Source: Kitasatospora sp. MAA19 (GTDB lineage: Bacteria > Actinomycetota > Actinomycetes > Streptomycetales > Streptomycetaceae). From it: DNA of 64,000 nucleotides. Where the stretch lies: contig NZ_JARXYZ010000033.1 of assembly GCF_029894125.1 (NCBI RefSeq), positions 19,962 through 83,961 of the forward strand, given 5' to 3'. Shown piece after piece: positions 7,602 through 16,638 of the stretch; position 1 is the stretch's first letter; every line of letters starts with the position of its first letter. The translations under genes and the position numbers were made by a program. The notes under the pieces are model-generated. The model made no database searches and was not told where the DNA came from. It saw only the letters and a list, made by a program, of their open reading frames with translations.

Positions 7602-10052
7602 ATGGCCCGCCGCAGTTCGCAGACCCCGCCGCCCGGAGACTTCGAGGAGCGGATCCTCGATGTCGACGTCGTGGACGAGATGCAGGGCTCCTTCCTGGAG
7701 TACGCCTACTCGGTGATCTACTCGCGTGCGCTTCCCGACGCGCGGGACGGTCTGAAGCCGGTGCACCGCCGGATCCTGTACCAGGCCAACGAGATGGGCC
7801 TGCGGCCGGATCGCGCGCACGTGAAGTGCGCCCGTGTGGTGGGCGAGGTGATGGGCCGGCTGCACCCGCACGGCGACGCGTCGATCTACGACTCGGTCGT
7901 CCGGATGGCGCAGCCGTTCTCGATGCGGCTGCCGCTGATCGACGGGCACGGGAACTTCGGTTCGCTGGGCAACGACGACCCGCCGGCCGCGATGCGCTAC
8001 ACGGAGTCGCGGCTGACGGCGGCGTCGATGGCGATGGTGGAGTCGATCCACGAGGACACCGTCGACTTCGGCCCGAACTACGACGGCAGCGAGCAGGAGC
8101 CGTTGGCGCTGCCGGCGGCGTTCCCGAACCTGCTGGTGAACGGCGCGACGGGCATCGCGGTCGGCATGGCGACGAACATGCCGCCGCACAACCTGTCCGA
8201 GGTGGTGGCGGCGGCCCGGCACCTGATCAAGCACCCGAACGCGGACCTGGACACGCTGATGCGGTTCGTGCCCGGTCCGGACCTGCCGACGGGCGGGCGG
8301 ATCGTGGGCATGTCGGGGATCCGGGACGCGTACGAGTCGGGCCGCGGCACGTTCAAGATCCGGGCGACCACGACGGTGGAGGCGGTGACGGCGCGCCGCA
8401 AGGGCATCGTGGTGACCGAGCTGCCGTACAACGTCGGCCCCGAGAAGGTCATCTCGAAGATCAAGGACCTGGTCAACGCGAAGAAGCTGCAGGGCATCGC
8501 GGACGTCAAGGACCTGACCGACCGCGAGCACGGGCTGCGGCTGGTGATCGAGGTGAAGAACGGCTTCGTGCCGGAGGCGCTGCTGGAGCAGCTCTACAAG
8601 CTGACGCCGATGGAGGAGACCTTCGGCATCAACAACGTGGCGCTGGTGGACGGCCAGCCGCTGACGCTGGGGCTGAAGGAGCTGCTGGAGGTCTACGTCG
8701 ACCACCGGTTCACCGTGGTGCGGCGGCGCAGCGACTTCCGCCGGCGCAAGCGGGAGGAGCGGCTGCACCTGGTCGAGGGCCTGCTGGTGGCGCTGCTCGA
8801 CATCGACGAGGTCATCGCGATCATCCGGTCGAGTGACAACGCGGGGCAGGCGAAGGAACGCCTGATGGAGCACTTCTCGCTGTCGGAGACGCAGACCGCG
8901 TACATCCTGGACACGCCGCTGCGGCGGCTGACCCGGTTCGACCGGGTGGAGCTGGAGCAGGAGAAGGCGAAGCTGAGCGCGGAGATCGCGGAGCTGACCG
9001 AGATCCTGGAGTCGGACGTCCGGCTGCGCAGCGTGGTGTCGTCCGAACTCGGCGCGGTGTCGAAGCAGTTCGGGACGGAGCGGCGGACGGTGCTGCTGGA
9101 GGCGGGGGCGGCCCCGTCGGCGGCGCTGTCGGTGCCGCTGGAGGTGGCGGACGACCCGTGCCGGGTGCTGCTGTCGTCGACGGGCCTGCTGGCGCGGACG
9201 GCGGACGGGGAGCCGTTCGAGCTGTCGGAGAAGCGGTCGAAGCACGATGTGATCGTGTCGGCGGTGCCGGCGACGGCGCGGGCGGACGTGGGTGTGGTGA
9301 CGTCGGCGGGCCGGGTGCTGCGGCTGCCGGTGATCGACCTGCCGGCGCTGCCTCCGACGCCGTCGCCGACGCTGGCCGGCGGTGCGGCGGTGGGCGAGTT
9401 CCTGCGGTTGGAGGACGGGGAGCGGGCGCTGGCGCTGACCACGCTGGACGAGTCCTCGCCGGGGCTGGCGCTGGGCACGGTGCAGGGTGTGGTGAAGCGG
9501 GTGGTGCCGGAGTGGCCGGCGAACAAGGACGAGTTCGAGGTGATCGCCCTCAAGGAGGGTGACGAGCTGGTGGGCGCGGTCGAACTGCGCACCGGCGAGG
9601 AGGACTTGGTCTTCATCGCCTCGGACGCGCAGCTGCTGCGCTACCCGGCGGGGCAGGTGCGTCCGCAGGGCCGTCCGGCGGGCGGCATGGCGGGGATCAA
9701 GCTCTCCGACGGGGCGCGGGTGCTGTCGTTCACGGCGGTGGATCCGGCGGCGGACGCGGTGGTGGTCTCGGTGGCGGGCGCGTCGGGGACGCTGTCCGGC
9801 GAGGAGCAGACGTCGTGGAAGGTGACGCCGTTCGAGCAGTACCCGCGCAAGGGCCGGGCCACGGGCGGCGTGCGCTGCCAGCGCTTCCTGCGCGGCGAGG
9901 ACGGCCTGACCTTCGCCTGGGCGGGCGCGGCCCCGGCCCGGGCGGCGACCGGCAAGGGCGCGCCGGTGGAGCTGCCGGAGCGCGACCCGCGCCGTGACGG
10001 TTCGGGCACGCCGGTGACGACGCCGATCGCGGTGGTCGCCGGCCCGGCGTAG
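7602..10052 (+). CDS. parC: DNA topoisomerase IV subunit A (GyrA/ParC family)
   Basis: Catalytic A subunit of a type IIA topoisomerase that decatenates and relaxes DNA using ATP energy from the B subunit. The 816-aa product begins with FLEYAYSVIYSRALPDARDG, has the QRDRG-like region around RLHPHGDASIYDSVV, and has the catalytic tyrosine in AAMRYTESRLT (Tyr133). The C-terminal part shows degenerate beta-pinwheel repeats but no clear GyrA-box, which favours topoisomerase IV over gyrase. The ATG at 7602 follows AAGGGAG. Its presumed partner parE lies about 12 kb away in the window on the other strand, as I recall for S. coelicolor. A strong terminator follows at 10065-10098. Confidence 0.93.
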   Translation: MARRSSQTPPPGDFEERILDVDVVDEMQGSFLEYAYSVIYSRALPDARDGLKPVHRRILYQANEMGLRPDRAHVKCARVVGEVMGRLHPHGDASIYDSVVRMAQPFSMRLPLIDGHGNFGSLGNDDPPAAMRYTESRLTAASMAMVESIHEDTVDFGPNYDGSEQEPLALPAAFPNLLVNGATGIAVGMATNMPPHNLSEVVAAARHLIKHPNADLDTLMRFVPGPDLPTGGRIVGMSGIRDAYESGRGTFKIRATTTVEAVTARRKGIVVTELPYNVGPEKVISKIKDLVNAKKLQGIADVKDLTDREHGLRLVIEVKNGFVPEALLEQLYKLTPMEETFGINNVALVDGQPLTLGLKELLEVYVDHRFTVVRRRSDFRRRKREERLHLVEGLLVALLDIDEVIAIIRSSDNAGQAKERLMEHFSLSETQTAYILDTPLRRLTRFDRVELEQEKAKLSAEIAELTEILESDVRLRSVVSSELGAVSKQFGTERRTVLLEAGAAPSAALSVPLEVADDPCRVLLSSTGLLARTADGEPFELSEKRSKHDVIVSAVPATARADVGVVTSAGRVLRLPVIDLPALPPTPSPTLAGGAAVGEFLRLEDGERALALTTLDESSPGLALGTVQGVVKRVVPEWPANKDEFEVIALKEGDELVGAVELRTGEEDLVFIASDAQLLRYPAGQVRPQGRPAGGMAGIKLSDGARVLSFTAVDPAADAVVVSVAGASGTLSGEEQTSWKVTPFEQYPRKGRATGGVRCQRFLRGEDGLTFAWAGAAPARAATGKGAPVELPERDPRRDGSGTPVTTPIAVVAGPA

Positions 10053-10064
10053 CCGACGGCCGAC

Positions 10065-10098
10065 CGGAGGAGGGGTGCCGTCCGGTACCCCTCCTCCG
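10065..10098 (+). terminator. Terminator after parC
   Basis: Perfect 12-bp stem, CGGAGGAGGGGT (10065-10076) with ACCCCTCCTCCG (10087-10098), 10-nt loop, directly downstream of the parC stop. Confidence 0.85.
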
Positions 10099-10140
10099 TC
10101 GTTCCGGGGGACGGCGGGTGGTGAGGGTAGCCTTGCCCGG

Positions 10141-11043
10141 GTGAGCACCTGTGCGACGGCGTCGCGTGAACTGTCGGAGCCGCTGGCCGCCACCGCGGCG
10201 GTGGCGACCACCTGGTTGCTGGTGGAGCAGAACGGGCCGTGGGGCGCGAAGGCGCTCGGGGAGAGCCATCTGGATCCGGCGACGGGACGGGCGCTGGAGG
10301 CGGCCGCGGCGGGCACGGGGGTGCGGGTGGCGCTGATCCGGCGGCCGGGCCGGCATGCGGACTGCCTGCCGACGGCGGGGCACGAGGTGCTGGTGGCGCA
10401 CACGGTGCCGGGTCGCGGCTGGGTACGCCGGGCGGAGGTGGCCGATCCGGCGGAGCTGCTGGCGCTGGACTTCGCGGCGCTGGGCGGTGGCGACCACGGC
10501 GGTTTCGGGGTGGAGCACGTCGGCGGCCCGCTGGCGCTGGTGTGCACGAACGGGCGGCGGGACCGCTGCTGCGCGCTGCTGGGCCGTCCGTTGGCGGCGG
10601 AGCTGGCGGCGGCCGGGCACAGCGAGGTGTGGGAGGTGACGCACCTGGGCGGGCACCGTTTCTCCCCCACGATGCTGGTGCTGCCGTACGGCTACGCGTA
10701 CGGGCGACTGACGGCGGAGACGGCCAAGGAGGTGCTGGCGGCGACGGCGGCCGGGCACGTGGTGCCGCAGTGGTCGCGGGGCTGTTCGGGCTGGGACCGT
10801 CCGGGCCAGGCGGCCGAGCACGCGGTGCGGTTGGCGACCGGGGAGACCGGGGTGGACGCGCTGACGCTGGCCCAGCGGCCGGACGGCGAGGGCCGCTGGC
10901 TGGTCTCGGTGCTGCACGCGGACGGCCGGGCCTGGGAGGTGGACGTGATCGAGACGGTGAGCGAGCCGCCGCGTCCGGAGAGCTGCGGCAAGGCGGCGGG
11001 GACGCCGTCGCGGATGGACGTGCTCTCCGTCCGGGGGATCTGA
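10141..11043 (+). CDS. Sucrase/ferredoxin-like (Suc_Fer-like) family protein
   Basis: 300-aa cytoplasmic protein resembling the Suc_Fer-like family, which has a thioredoxin-fold ferredoxin-type domain. Visible motifs are CTNGRRDRCCALLGRPLA and THLGGHRFSPTMLVLPYG, plus the later WSRGCSGWDRPGQ. The clustered Cys residues (CTNG...RCC) and the two His of HLGGH could bind an Fe-S cluster or a metal, as in thioredoxin-like ferredoxins. The GTG at 10141 was chosen because similarity starts there; the open frame extends 66 bp further upstream into the parC terminator. It follows parC on the same strand but behind that terminator, so it probably has its own promoter. The biochemical function is unknown. 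Confidence 0.78.
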   Translation: MSTCATASRELSEPLAATAAVATTWLLVEQNGPWGAKALGESHLDPATGRALEAAAAGTGVRVALIRRPGRHADCLPTAGHEVLVAHTVPGRGWVRRAEVADPAELLALDFAALGGGDHGGFGVEHVGGPLALVCTNGRRDRCCALLGRPLAAELAAAGHSEVWEVTHLGGHRFSPTMLVLPYGYAYGRLTAETAKEVLAATAAGHVVPQWSRGCSGWDRPGQAAEHAVRLATGETGVDALTLAQRPDGEGRWLVSVLHADGRAWEVDVIETVSEPPRPESCGKAAGTPSRMDVLSVRGI

Positions 11044-11122
11044 CGAGACTGGGGGGCACGACGAGCGGCCGGCCCCGCGCCCGTGGGGGTGAGCGCGGGA
11101 CCGTCGCATCGGGGGAGGCCGG

Positions 11123-12199
11123 TCAGCCGGTGACGGCCTTGCCGACGAACTCGGTGGTGTAGGTGCGGGCGAGGTCGATGGTGCCCTCCTTGCCCTTGAC
11201 GTCCGGGTGGAAGGCGGCGAGCACGGCGAGGACGGTCTTCGGGCCGTCGGCGGGCATCACGCCGTCGGTGGTGAACATCGGCAGGGTCGCCTTGATCGCG
11301 GCCGCGTACTGCTCGGCGCCGCCCTGCGCGTAGTCGGCGGGCATCTTCGCGGCGATCTCCTCGGGGCTGTGCGTGGACATCCACGTGAGGGTCTTGACGA
11401 AGGCGTTGGTGAGCTTCTGGGTGGTGTCCTTGTTCTTCTCCACCCAGTCGGTGTTCATGTAGAGCGAGGACGACGGGTAGAGGCCGCCGAGGGCGTCGCG
11501 GGAGCCCTCGGGGGTGCGCATGTCGTAGAGGATCTTGCCGAGGCCCTTGTCGAGGATGGTGGCGACGGTCGGGTCGGTGGTCATCCCGGCGTCGATGCTG
11601 CCCTGCTGGAGCGCGGCGATGAAGGTCTGGCCGGCGCCGACCGCGATCGGGCTGAACTCGCTGACGGCGGCGCCGTTCTTGACGGCGAGGTACTTGGTGA
11701 GGAAGTCGGTGGAGGAGCCGATGCTGGTGACGCCGAGCTTCTTGCCCTTGAAGTCGGCGCCGGACTTGATGGCGTCGGCCTGTTTGGTGGAGACGATCTC
11801 GACCTCGCCGGGGGCCTGGGCGAACTGCACCACGGACTCGACGATCTTGCCCTTGGCCTGCAGGTCGATGGTGTGGTCGTAGAAGCCGACGGCGCCCTGG
11901 ACGTCGCCGGCGAGCAGGGCGGTGGTGGCGTTGACGCCGGCCGGCTCGGTCATCAGCTCGACGTTGACGCCGGCCTCGGCGAAGAAGCCGAGCCGCTGGG
12001 TGAGCATCGCGGGCAGGTAGATGACCTTGTCCAGGCCGCCGACCATGATCTTGACCTTGGGCCCGTCGACCTGCTGCCCGGCCGGGGCGGCGGCGCCGTG
12101 GGCGGTCGTGGCGGCGTCGTTGGCGCAGGCGGCGAGCGGGAGGAGCAGGACGGCGGCGAGGGCGGCTGCGGCAACTCTGCCGGTCGAGTTCGGGCGCAT
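11123..12199 (-). CDS. ABC transporter substrate-binding lipoprotein, NitT/TauT (SsuA/NMT1-like) family
   Basis: 358-aa extracytoplasmic solute receptor. A lipoprotein signal runs from residue 1 to the lipobox LAAC (Cys25). The mature part has the NMT1/SsuA signature GGLDKVIYLPAMLTQRLGFF followed by GVNATTALLAGDVQGAVGFY, typical of receptors for sulfonates, nitrate, thiamine precursors or aromatic acids. The gene is last of a three-gene minus-strand operon: ATPase (13905-13096), permease (13106-12231), receptor. It is divergent from a CitA/DcuS-like two-component system, which suggests a carboxylate or other small organic anion as ligand. That is inference; no binding-pocket residue assigns the ligand. 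Confidence 0.85.
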   Translation of the reverse strand: MRPNSTGRVAAAALAAVLLLPLAACANDAATTAHGAAAPAGQQVDGPKVKIMVGGLDKVIYLPAMLTQRLGFFAEAGVNVELMTEPAGVNATTALLAGDVQGAVGFYDHTIDLQAKGKIVESVVQFAQAPGEVEIVSTKQADAIKSGADFKGKKLGVTSIGSSTDFLTKYLAVKNGAAVSEFSPIAVGAGQTFIAALQQGSIDAGMTTDPTVATILDKGLGKILYDMRTPEGSRDALGGLYPSSSLYMNTDWVEKNKDTTQKLTNAFVKTLTWMSTHSPEEIAAKMPADYAQGGAEQYAAAIKATLPMFTTDGVMPADGPKTVLAVLAAFHPDVKGKEGTIDLARTYTTEFVGKAVTG

Positions 12200-12230
12200 G
12201 GGTGGGGGTGCCTCTCTCTACAGGGGGGAT

Positions 12231-13106
12231 TCAGCGGCCGTCGCCCGCGTCGGCGGGCTTCCAGCGGAACAGCTTCTTCTCGGCGAAGGTCAGCAGTCCC
12301 TCGGTGAGCAGCGCGACGACGGCGAGGATGGTCATGGCGGCGTACACGCCGGCCGCGTTGAAGGTGCCCTGGGCCGCGGCGACGAGCAGGCCGAGGCCCT
12401 TGGTGGCGCCGATGTACTCGCCGACGATGGCGCCGATCAGGGCGAAGCCGAAGCTGACGTGCAGGCTGGTGAAGATCCAGGTGGTGGCGGCGGGGATGAC
12501 CACCTGGAGGGTGACCTTGCGGTTGTCGGCGCCGAGGATGCGGGCGTTGGCGACGAGGTTGCGGTCCACCTCGCGGGCGCCCTGGAAGGCGTTGAAGAAG
12601 ACCGGGAAGAACACCAGGACCACGGCGGAGGCGACCTTGGAGGCCGGACCGAGGCCGAACCAGATCAGGAAGATCGGGGCGAGCACGATCCGCGGGATGG
12701 CGTTGAGCACCTTGATGTAGGGCCCGAACACGTCGGCCAGGAAGCGGATCCGGCCGAGCGCGATGCCGAGCAGCACACCGCCGATGACACCGATCACCCA
12801 GCCGGTGAGGGCCTCGTAGAGGGTGTAGCCGATCTGTTCGCCGAGCGAGCCCTGCGCGGTGCCGTGGGTGACCCACTGCCAGATCTGGTCCCAGATCCTC
12901 GACGGCTGCGAGAAGTTGAACGGGTCGATGACCTCGGTGCGGGCGCAGACCTCCCAGAGCCCGAGGAAGGCGAGCAGGACCGCGACCCGGGCCCCGTAGA
13001 CGGTCAACTTCCGGTTGCGGGCGGCCCGTTCGCGGGCCTCGGTACGGCTGACGGGGGCGGCCGCCGGGGGCTTGCCGGCGACGGCCGATGCGGTCTCAAG
13101 CGGCAC
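12231..13106 (-). CDS. ABC transporter permease, NitT/TauT (SsuC-like) family
   Basis: 291-aa integral membrane permease with about six hydrophobic segments after a polar N-terminus. The cytoplasmic coupling (EAA) loop is visible at AREVDRNLVANARILGADNR. The GTG start at 13106 overlaps the end of the upstream ATPase gene by 11 bp, so translation is coupled. The receptor gene starts 31 bp downstream of its stop. It forms the importer with the flanking ATPase and lipoprotein; two permease copies per complex are expected for this family. Substrate unassigned. Confidence 0.88.
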   Translation of the reverse strand: MPLETASAVAGKPPAAAPVSRTEARERAARNRKLTVYGARVAVLLAFLGLWEVCARTEVIDPFNFSQPSRIWDQIWQWVTHGTAQGSLGEQIGYTLYEALTGWVIGVIGGVLLGIALGRIRFLADVFGPYIKVLNAIPRIVLAPIFLIWFGLGPASKVASAVVLVFFPVFFNAFQGAREVDRNLVANARILGADNRKVTLQVVIPAATTWIFTSLHVSFGFALIGAIVGEYIGATKGLGLLVAAAQGTFNAAGVYAAMTILAVVALLTEGLLTFAEKKLFRWKPADAGDGR

Positions 13107-13905
13107 GACCCGCTCCTCTCTCGCGGGTGATGCGCACCTCTTCGCCGAGCGAGGCCCAGATCTCGCGGTACAGCTCGACGAACCTCGGTTCCAGCCGGAC
13201 GGCCTCCACGGTGCGCGGTCGTGGCAGGTCGACGGTGAAGATCTCCTTGACGGTGGCCGGTCCGGCCGTCATGACGACGACCCGGTCGGCGAGCGCGATG
13301 GCCTCGTCCAGGTCGTGGGTGACGAAGACGACGGAAGAGCCCGTGCCGGCCCACAGCTCCAGCAGCTGGTCGGACATCAGGGCACGGGTCTGCACGTCCA
13401 GCGCCGAGAACGGCTCGTCCATCAGCAGGATGGCCGGGTCGTTGACGAAGGTCTGGGCGAGCGCGACGCGCTTGCGCATGCCGCCGGACAGCTGGTGCGG
13501 GTAGCGGTCCTCGAAGGCGGCGAGGCCGACCCGGCCCAGCCAGTCCCGGGCCCGCTCCCTGGCCTCGGCGGCGGGCACGCCGCGGAAGCGCGGCCCGGCC
13601 ATGACGTTGGACAGGACGGTGCGCCAGGGGAAGACGGCGTCCTGCTGGAAGACGAACCCGACCTTGGGGTCGATCCCGCGGACCGGCTCGCCGTACACCA
13701 GGACCTCGCCCTCGGTGGGCTCCTCCAGGCCGCTGACCAGGGTCAGCGTGGTGGACTTGCCGCAGCCGGTGGGTCCGACGACGGCGACGAACTCGCCCTG
13801 GGCGACGGTCAGATCGAGATCGCGGACGGCGGTGTGCAGGGCCCCGGACGGGGTGCGGAACCGTTTGGTCGCGCCGGTCAGCTCGATCGCCGGGGTTGTG
13901 TTCAT
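13096..13905 (-). CDS. ABC transporter ATP-binding protein, NitT/TauT (SsuB-like) family
   Basis: 269-aa ATPase that energises the importer encoded just downstream. Walker A is GPTGCGKST, the signature is LSGGMRKRVALAQ, and Walker B is ILLMDEPFSALD, followed by the H-loop VTHDLDEA. The ATG at 13905 follows GGGAGGTCACC; the open frame extends far upstream without family similarity. It is the first gene of the operon, in a 316-bp divergent region shared with a sensor kinase gene. All catalytic motifs are intact. Confidence 0.92.
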   Translation of the reverse strand: MNTTPAIELTGATKRFRTPSGALHTAVRDLDLTVAQGEFVAVVGPTGCGKSTTLTLVSGLEEPTEGEVLVYGEPVRGIDPKVGFVFQQDAVFPWRTVLSNVMAGPRFRGVPAAEARERARDWLGRVGLAAFEDRYPHQLSGGMRKRVALAQTFVNDPAILLMDEPFSALDVQTRALMSDQLLELWAGTGSSVVFVTHDLDEAIALADRVVVMTAGPATVKEIFTVDLPRPRTVEAVRLEPRFVELYREIWASLGEEVRITRERGAGRAA

Positions 13906-14221
13906 GGTGACCTCCCGGGTCTGTGCTTGCCCCTGGAAGGTAGGAGCGGGCCGGGCCACGGCGGGAGCCTTCTCGGCGTACTGCGGTTTCTCCGCATTGA
14001 GGGGTGTTCTGCTCGTTTTGCTTCCGCTACAACTGCGGGGACGCGGCTGACAGAAACACCCGGGAAACATAGGGTGTCCCAACCCCACCCCGGCCCGACC
14101 CCCGAACCCGCCGACCGCCCCCGCCTGAGCCACCCCCACCCGCACGGCCCATCACCCGCACGGCCCGTCACCCGCGCCGCCCCCACCTGCACGGACCCGC
14201 AGCCCCCGAGAGGAGGCCCGG
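13906..14221. other. Divergent promoter region between ABC importer and two-component system
   Basis: 316 bp gap. A promoter toward the kinase gene is recognisable (14047-14075). For the ABC operon I see only a weak TGTAGC-like element around 14027-14032 (minus strand). The CGGAGAAACCGC-type repeat near 13983-13997 could be an operator but is not convincing. Confidence 0.4.
14047..14075 (+). promoter_or_regulatory. Promoter candidate for the CitA/DcuS-like kinase operon
   Basis: CTGACA (14047-14052), 17-nt spacer, TAGGGT (14070-14075), which fits the Streptomyces housekeeping -10 pattern TAGRRT. It lies about 145 bp before the kinase start. Sequence match only. Confidence 0.5.
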
Positions 14222-15877
14222 ATGAAGCTTCCCCACTGGCCCCGCCGGGTCTTCGCGCAACTGCTGCTGAGCCAGACCGTCGTCACCGTCGGTGTCACCG
14301 CCGTGACCGCCGGGCTGTTCCTGGCCCCGGTCAGCAGCGAACTGGACCACGACGCGATGCAGCGGGCGCTGTCGATCGCCCAGGCCACCGCCACCGACGA
14401 GGCGATCGCCCGGGCCGCCGACGCCCGCGACTCGGCGACCGCCCAGCGCAACGCCGAGCAGATCCGGCTGGCCACCGGCGCCAGCTTCGTGGTGGTCACC
14501 GACCTGGACGGGATCCGGCTCTCGCACACCGACCCGGAGCGGATCGGCCACCGGGTCAGCACCGACCCGGAGCCGGCGCTCAGCGGCCTCAGCGTCACCG
14601 CGATCCAGCAGGGCACGCTGGGCCGCACCGCGCGCGGCAAGGTGCCGCTGCGGGTCGCGGACGGCCGGATCGTCGGCGAGGTGTCGGTGGGCATCAGCGA
14701 CGACTCGATCCGCCGCCGGCTGCTGAAGATGCTCACCGGGATCCTGCTGTGCGCGGGGGCCGGCCTGGCCGCCGGGACGGTCGCCACGCTGGCGCTGGCC
14801 CGGCGGCTGAAGCGCCGCACCCACAACATCGCGCTGGCCGACATCTCGGCGCTGCTGGTGGAGCGGGAGGCGATGCTGCACGGCATCCGCGAGGGCATGG
14901 TGGCGCTGGACGAGCGCGGCCGGATCCGGCTGGCGAACGACGAGGCGGTCCGGCTGCTCGGCCTGCCGGAGGACTGCACCGGCCTGCCGATCGACGCGGT
15001 GCTGCCGCCGGGCCGGCTGGCCGACGTGCTGACCGGGCGGATCACCGGCGCCGACCTGCCGGCCGTCCGGGACGACCGGGTGCTGGTGGTGAACCGGATG
15101 AGCACGGCCCCCGGCCTGACCTCGGGCTCCCGTCGTCCGCCCGGCCGGCGGGAGCCCGGGGACGGGCCCGTGGGCGGCGCCGTCGTGACGCTGCGCGACC
15201 GGACCGAGCTGGAGTCGCTGGTCCGCGAGCTGGACACCACCCGTAGCCTGACCGAGGCGCTGCGGGCGCAGGACCACGAGCACGCCAACCGGATGCACAC
15301 CCTGCTGGGCCTGCTGGAGCTGGGCCGCCACGAGCAGGCGGTGGCCTTCATCTCGGAGCAGTCCGGTTCGCACGCGGTGGTCGCGGCGCGGATCGCCGAG
15401 CAGGTGCAGGATCCGCACGTCGCGGCGCTGCTGGCGGGCAAGACGGCGGTGGCGGGCGAGCGCGGGGTGCGGCTGGTGCTGGCCCGGGCGGCACACCTGC
15501 CGGACGCGGTGGTGGACGCGCGGGCGCTGGTGACGGTGCTCGGCAACCTGATCGACAACGCGGTGGACGCGCTCGCGGCGGGCGGCGGCGGCCGGGTGGA
15601 GGTGACCCTGGCGGCGGCCGGATCCACGCTGCTGCTGCAGGTCGCGGACAGCGGCCCGGGCGTGCCGGAGGAGCTGCGCGAGCAGGTCTTCGAGGAGGGG
15701 TGGACCAGCAAGGACGCACCCGCGCACCGTCCGCGCGGGCTGGGGCTGGCGATGGTGCGGCGGCTGGTCGAACGGACCGGCGGCCGGATCGTGCTCGACG
15801 CGGGGCCGCTCGGCGGCGCCCGGTTCACGGTCGAGCTGCCCGAGGCCCTGCTCACCACTCAGCTCGTGGAGGCCTGA
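14222..15877 (+). CDS. CitA/DcuS-type sensor histidine kinase
   Basis: 551-aa membrane sensor kinase. A hydrophobic segment at about residues 15-37 and a second at about 170-195 flank an extracytoplasmic PAS-like (PDC/CitA) sensor domain with the stretch GASFVVVTDLDGIRLSHT. A cytoplasmic PAS-like segment follows (MLHGIREGMVALDERGRIRL), then the atypical H-box HEHANRMHTLLGLLELG, N-box NLIDNAVDAL and G-boxes (DSGPGVPEE, GLGLAMVRRL). These are hallmarks of C4-dicarboxylate/citrate sensors. The ATG at 14222 follows GAGAGGAGG. Its stop overlaps the response-regulator start by one base (TGATG). Probable regulated targets are the divergent ABC operon or the convergent symporter; this is inferred from position. 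Confidence 0.9.
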   Translation: MKLPHWPRRVFAQLLLSQTVVTVGVTAVTAGLFLAPVSSELDHDAMQRALSIAQATATDEAIARAADARDSATAQRNAEQIRLATGASFVVVTDLDGIRLSHTDPERIGHRVSTDPEPALSGLSVTAIQQGTLGRTARGKVPLRVADGRIVGEVSVGISDDSIRRRLLKMLTGILLCAGAGLAAGTVATLALARRLKRRTHNIALADISALLVEREAMLHGIREGMVALDERGRIRLANDEAVRLLGLPEDCTGLPIDAVLPPGRLADVLTGRITGADLPAVRDDRVLVVNRMSTAPGLTSGSRRPPGRREPGDGPVGGAVVTLRDRTELESLVRELDTTRSLTEALRAQDHEHANRMHTLLGLLELGRHEQAVAFISEQSGSHAVVAARIAEQVQDPHVAALLAGKTAVAGERGVRLVLARAAHLPDAVVDARALVTVLGNLIDNAVDALAAGGGGRVEVTLAAAGSTLLLQVADSGPGVPEELREQVFEEGWTSKDAPAHRPRGLGLAMVRRLVERTGGRIVLDAGPLGGARFTVELPEALLTTQLVEA

Positions 15878-16566
15878 TGATCGACGTACTCGTGGTGGAC
15901 GACGACTTCCGGGTCGCGGACGTGCACGCCGCGTACGTGGCCAAGGTGCCGGGCTTCCGGGTGACCGGCACCGCGCACTCGGCCGGGGAGGCGCTGGCCG
16001 CGCTGGAGCGCCGCCCGGTGGACCTGCTGCTGCTCGACCACCACCTGCCGGACGAGACCGGCCTGGCGCTGGTGCGCCGGCTGCGGGAGCGGCAGGTGGC
16101 CTGCGACGTGATGATGGTGACGGCCGCCCGGGACGTGTCGACGGTGCACGCCGCGATGCAGCACGGCGCGCTGCAGTACCTGGTCAAGCCGTTCACCTTC
16201 GGCGGCCTGCGGGACAAGCTGGTCGCATACGCGCAGCTGCGGCACGCGCTGGCCGGCCCGGCGGCCCGGGAGGCCGGCCAGGACGAGGTGGACCGGCTGT
16301 TCGCCACCCTGCGCAGCGCCGCCGCCCCGGCCGGCCCGCTGCCGAAGGGCCACTCGGCGCCCACCACCGACCTGGTGCTGGGGGTGCTGCGGCAGGCGGG
16401 CCGGCCGCTGTCCGCCCAGGAGGTCGCGGACGCCACCGGACTGAGCCGCTCGACGGCGCAGCGCTACCTCAAGCAGCTGGAGCGGGACAGTCGACTGCGG
16501 CTGACCCTGCGCTACGGCGACACCGGCCGCCCCGAGCACCGCTACGGGCTGGCGGCCCGGGCCTAG
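15877..16566 (+). CDS. CitB/DcuR-type response regulator
   Basis: 229-aa transcription factor paired with the preceding kinase. The receiver domain has the acidic pocket VVDDD, phospho-acceptor Asp54 in LLLDHHLPDETG, and the conserved Lys in QYLVKPFTFGG. The C-terminal region carries a helix-turn-helix (PLSAQEVADATGLSRSTAQR) as in DcuR/CitB regulators. It is co-transcribed with the kinase (1-bp overlap). The stop is followed by terminator hairpins that separate it from the convergent symporter gene. Confidence 0.92.
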   Translation: MIDVLVVDDDFRVADVHAAYVAKVPGFRVTGTAHSAGEALAALERRPVDLLLLDHHLPDETGLALVRRLRERQVACDVMMVTAARDVSTVHAAMQHGALQYLVKPFTFGGLRDKLVAYAQLRHALAGPAAREAGQDEVDRLFATLRSAAAPAGPLPKGHSAPTTDLVLGVLRQAGRPLSAQEVADATGLSRSTAQRYLKQLERDSRLRLTLRYGDTGRPEHRYGLAARA

Positions 16567-16623
16567 GGCCTGCCCGGCCCTAGACATGCGGGAACCCCGG
16601 CAGGCCCGCGCCCGCCGGGGTCC
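16563..16623. terminator. Bidirectional terminator between response regulator and symporter
   Basis: Two hairpins: CTAGGGC/GCCCTAG (16563-16569 with 16577-16583) and a larger one, roughly GGAACCCCGGC (16591-16601) with GCCGGGGTCCC (16613-16623). They lie between converging genes. Confidence 0.7.
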
Positions 16624-16638
16624 CCTCGCGCGCTGTGC

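Noticed and set aside
7551..10670. 1039-codon minus-strand open frame antisense to parC
   Set aside because: It is a typical high-GC shadow; parC on the plus strand has all family motifs.
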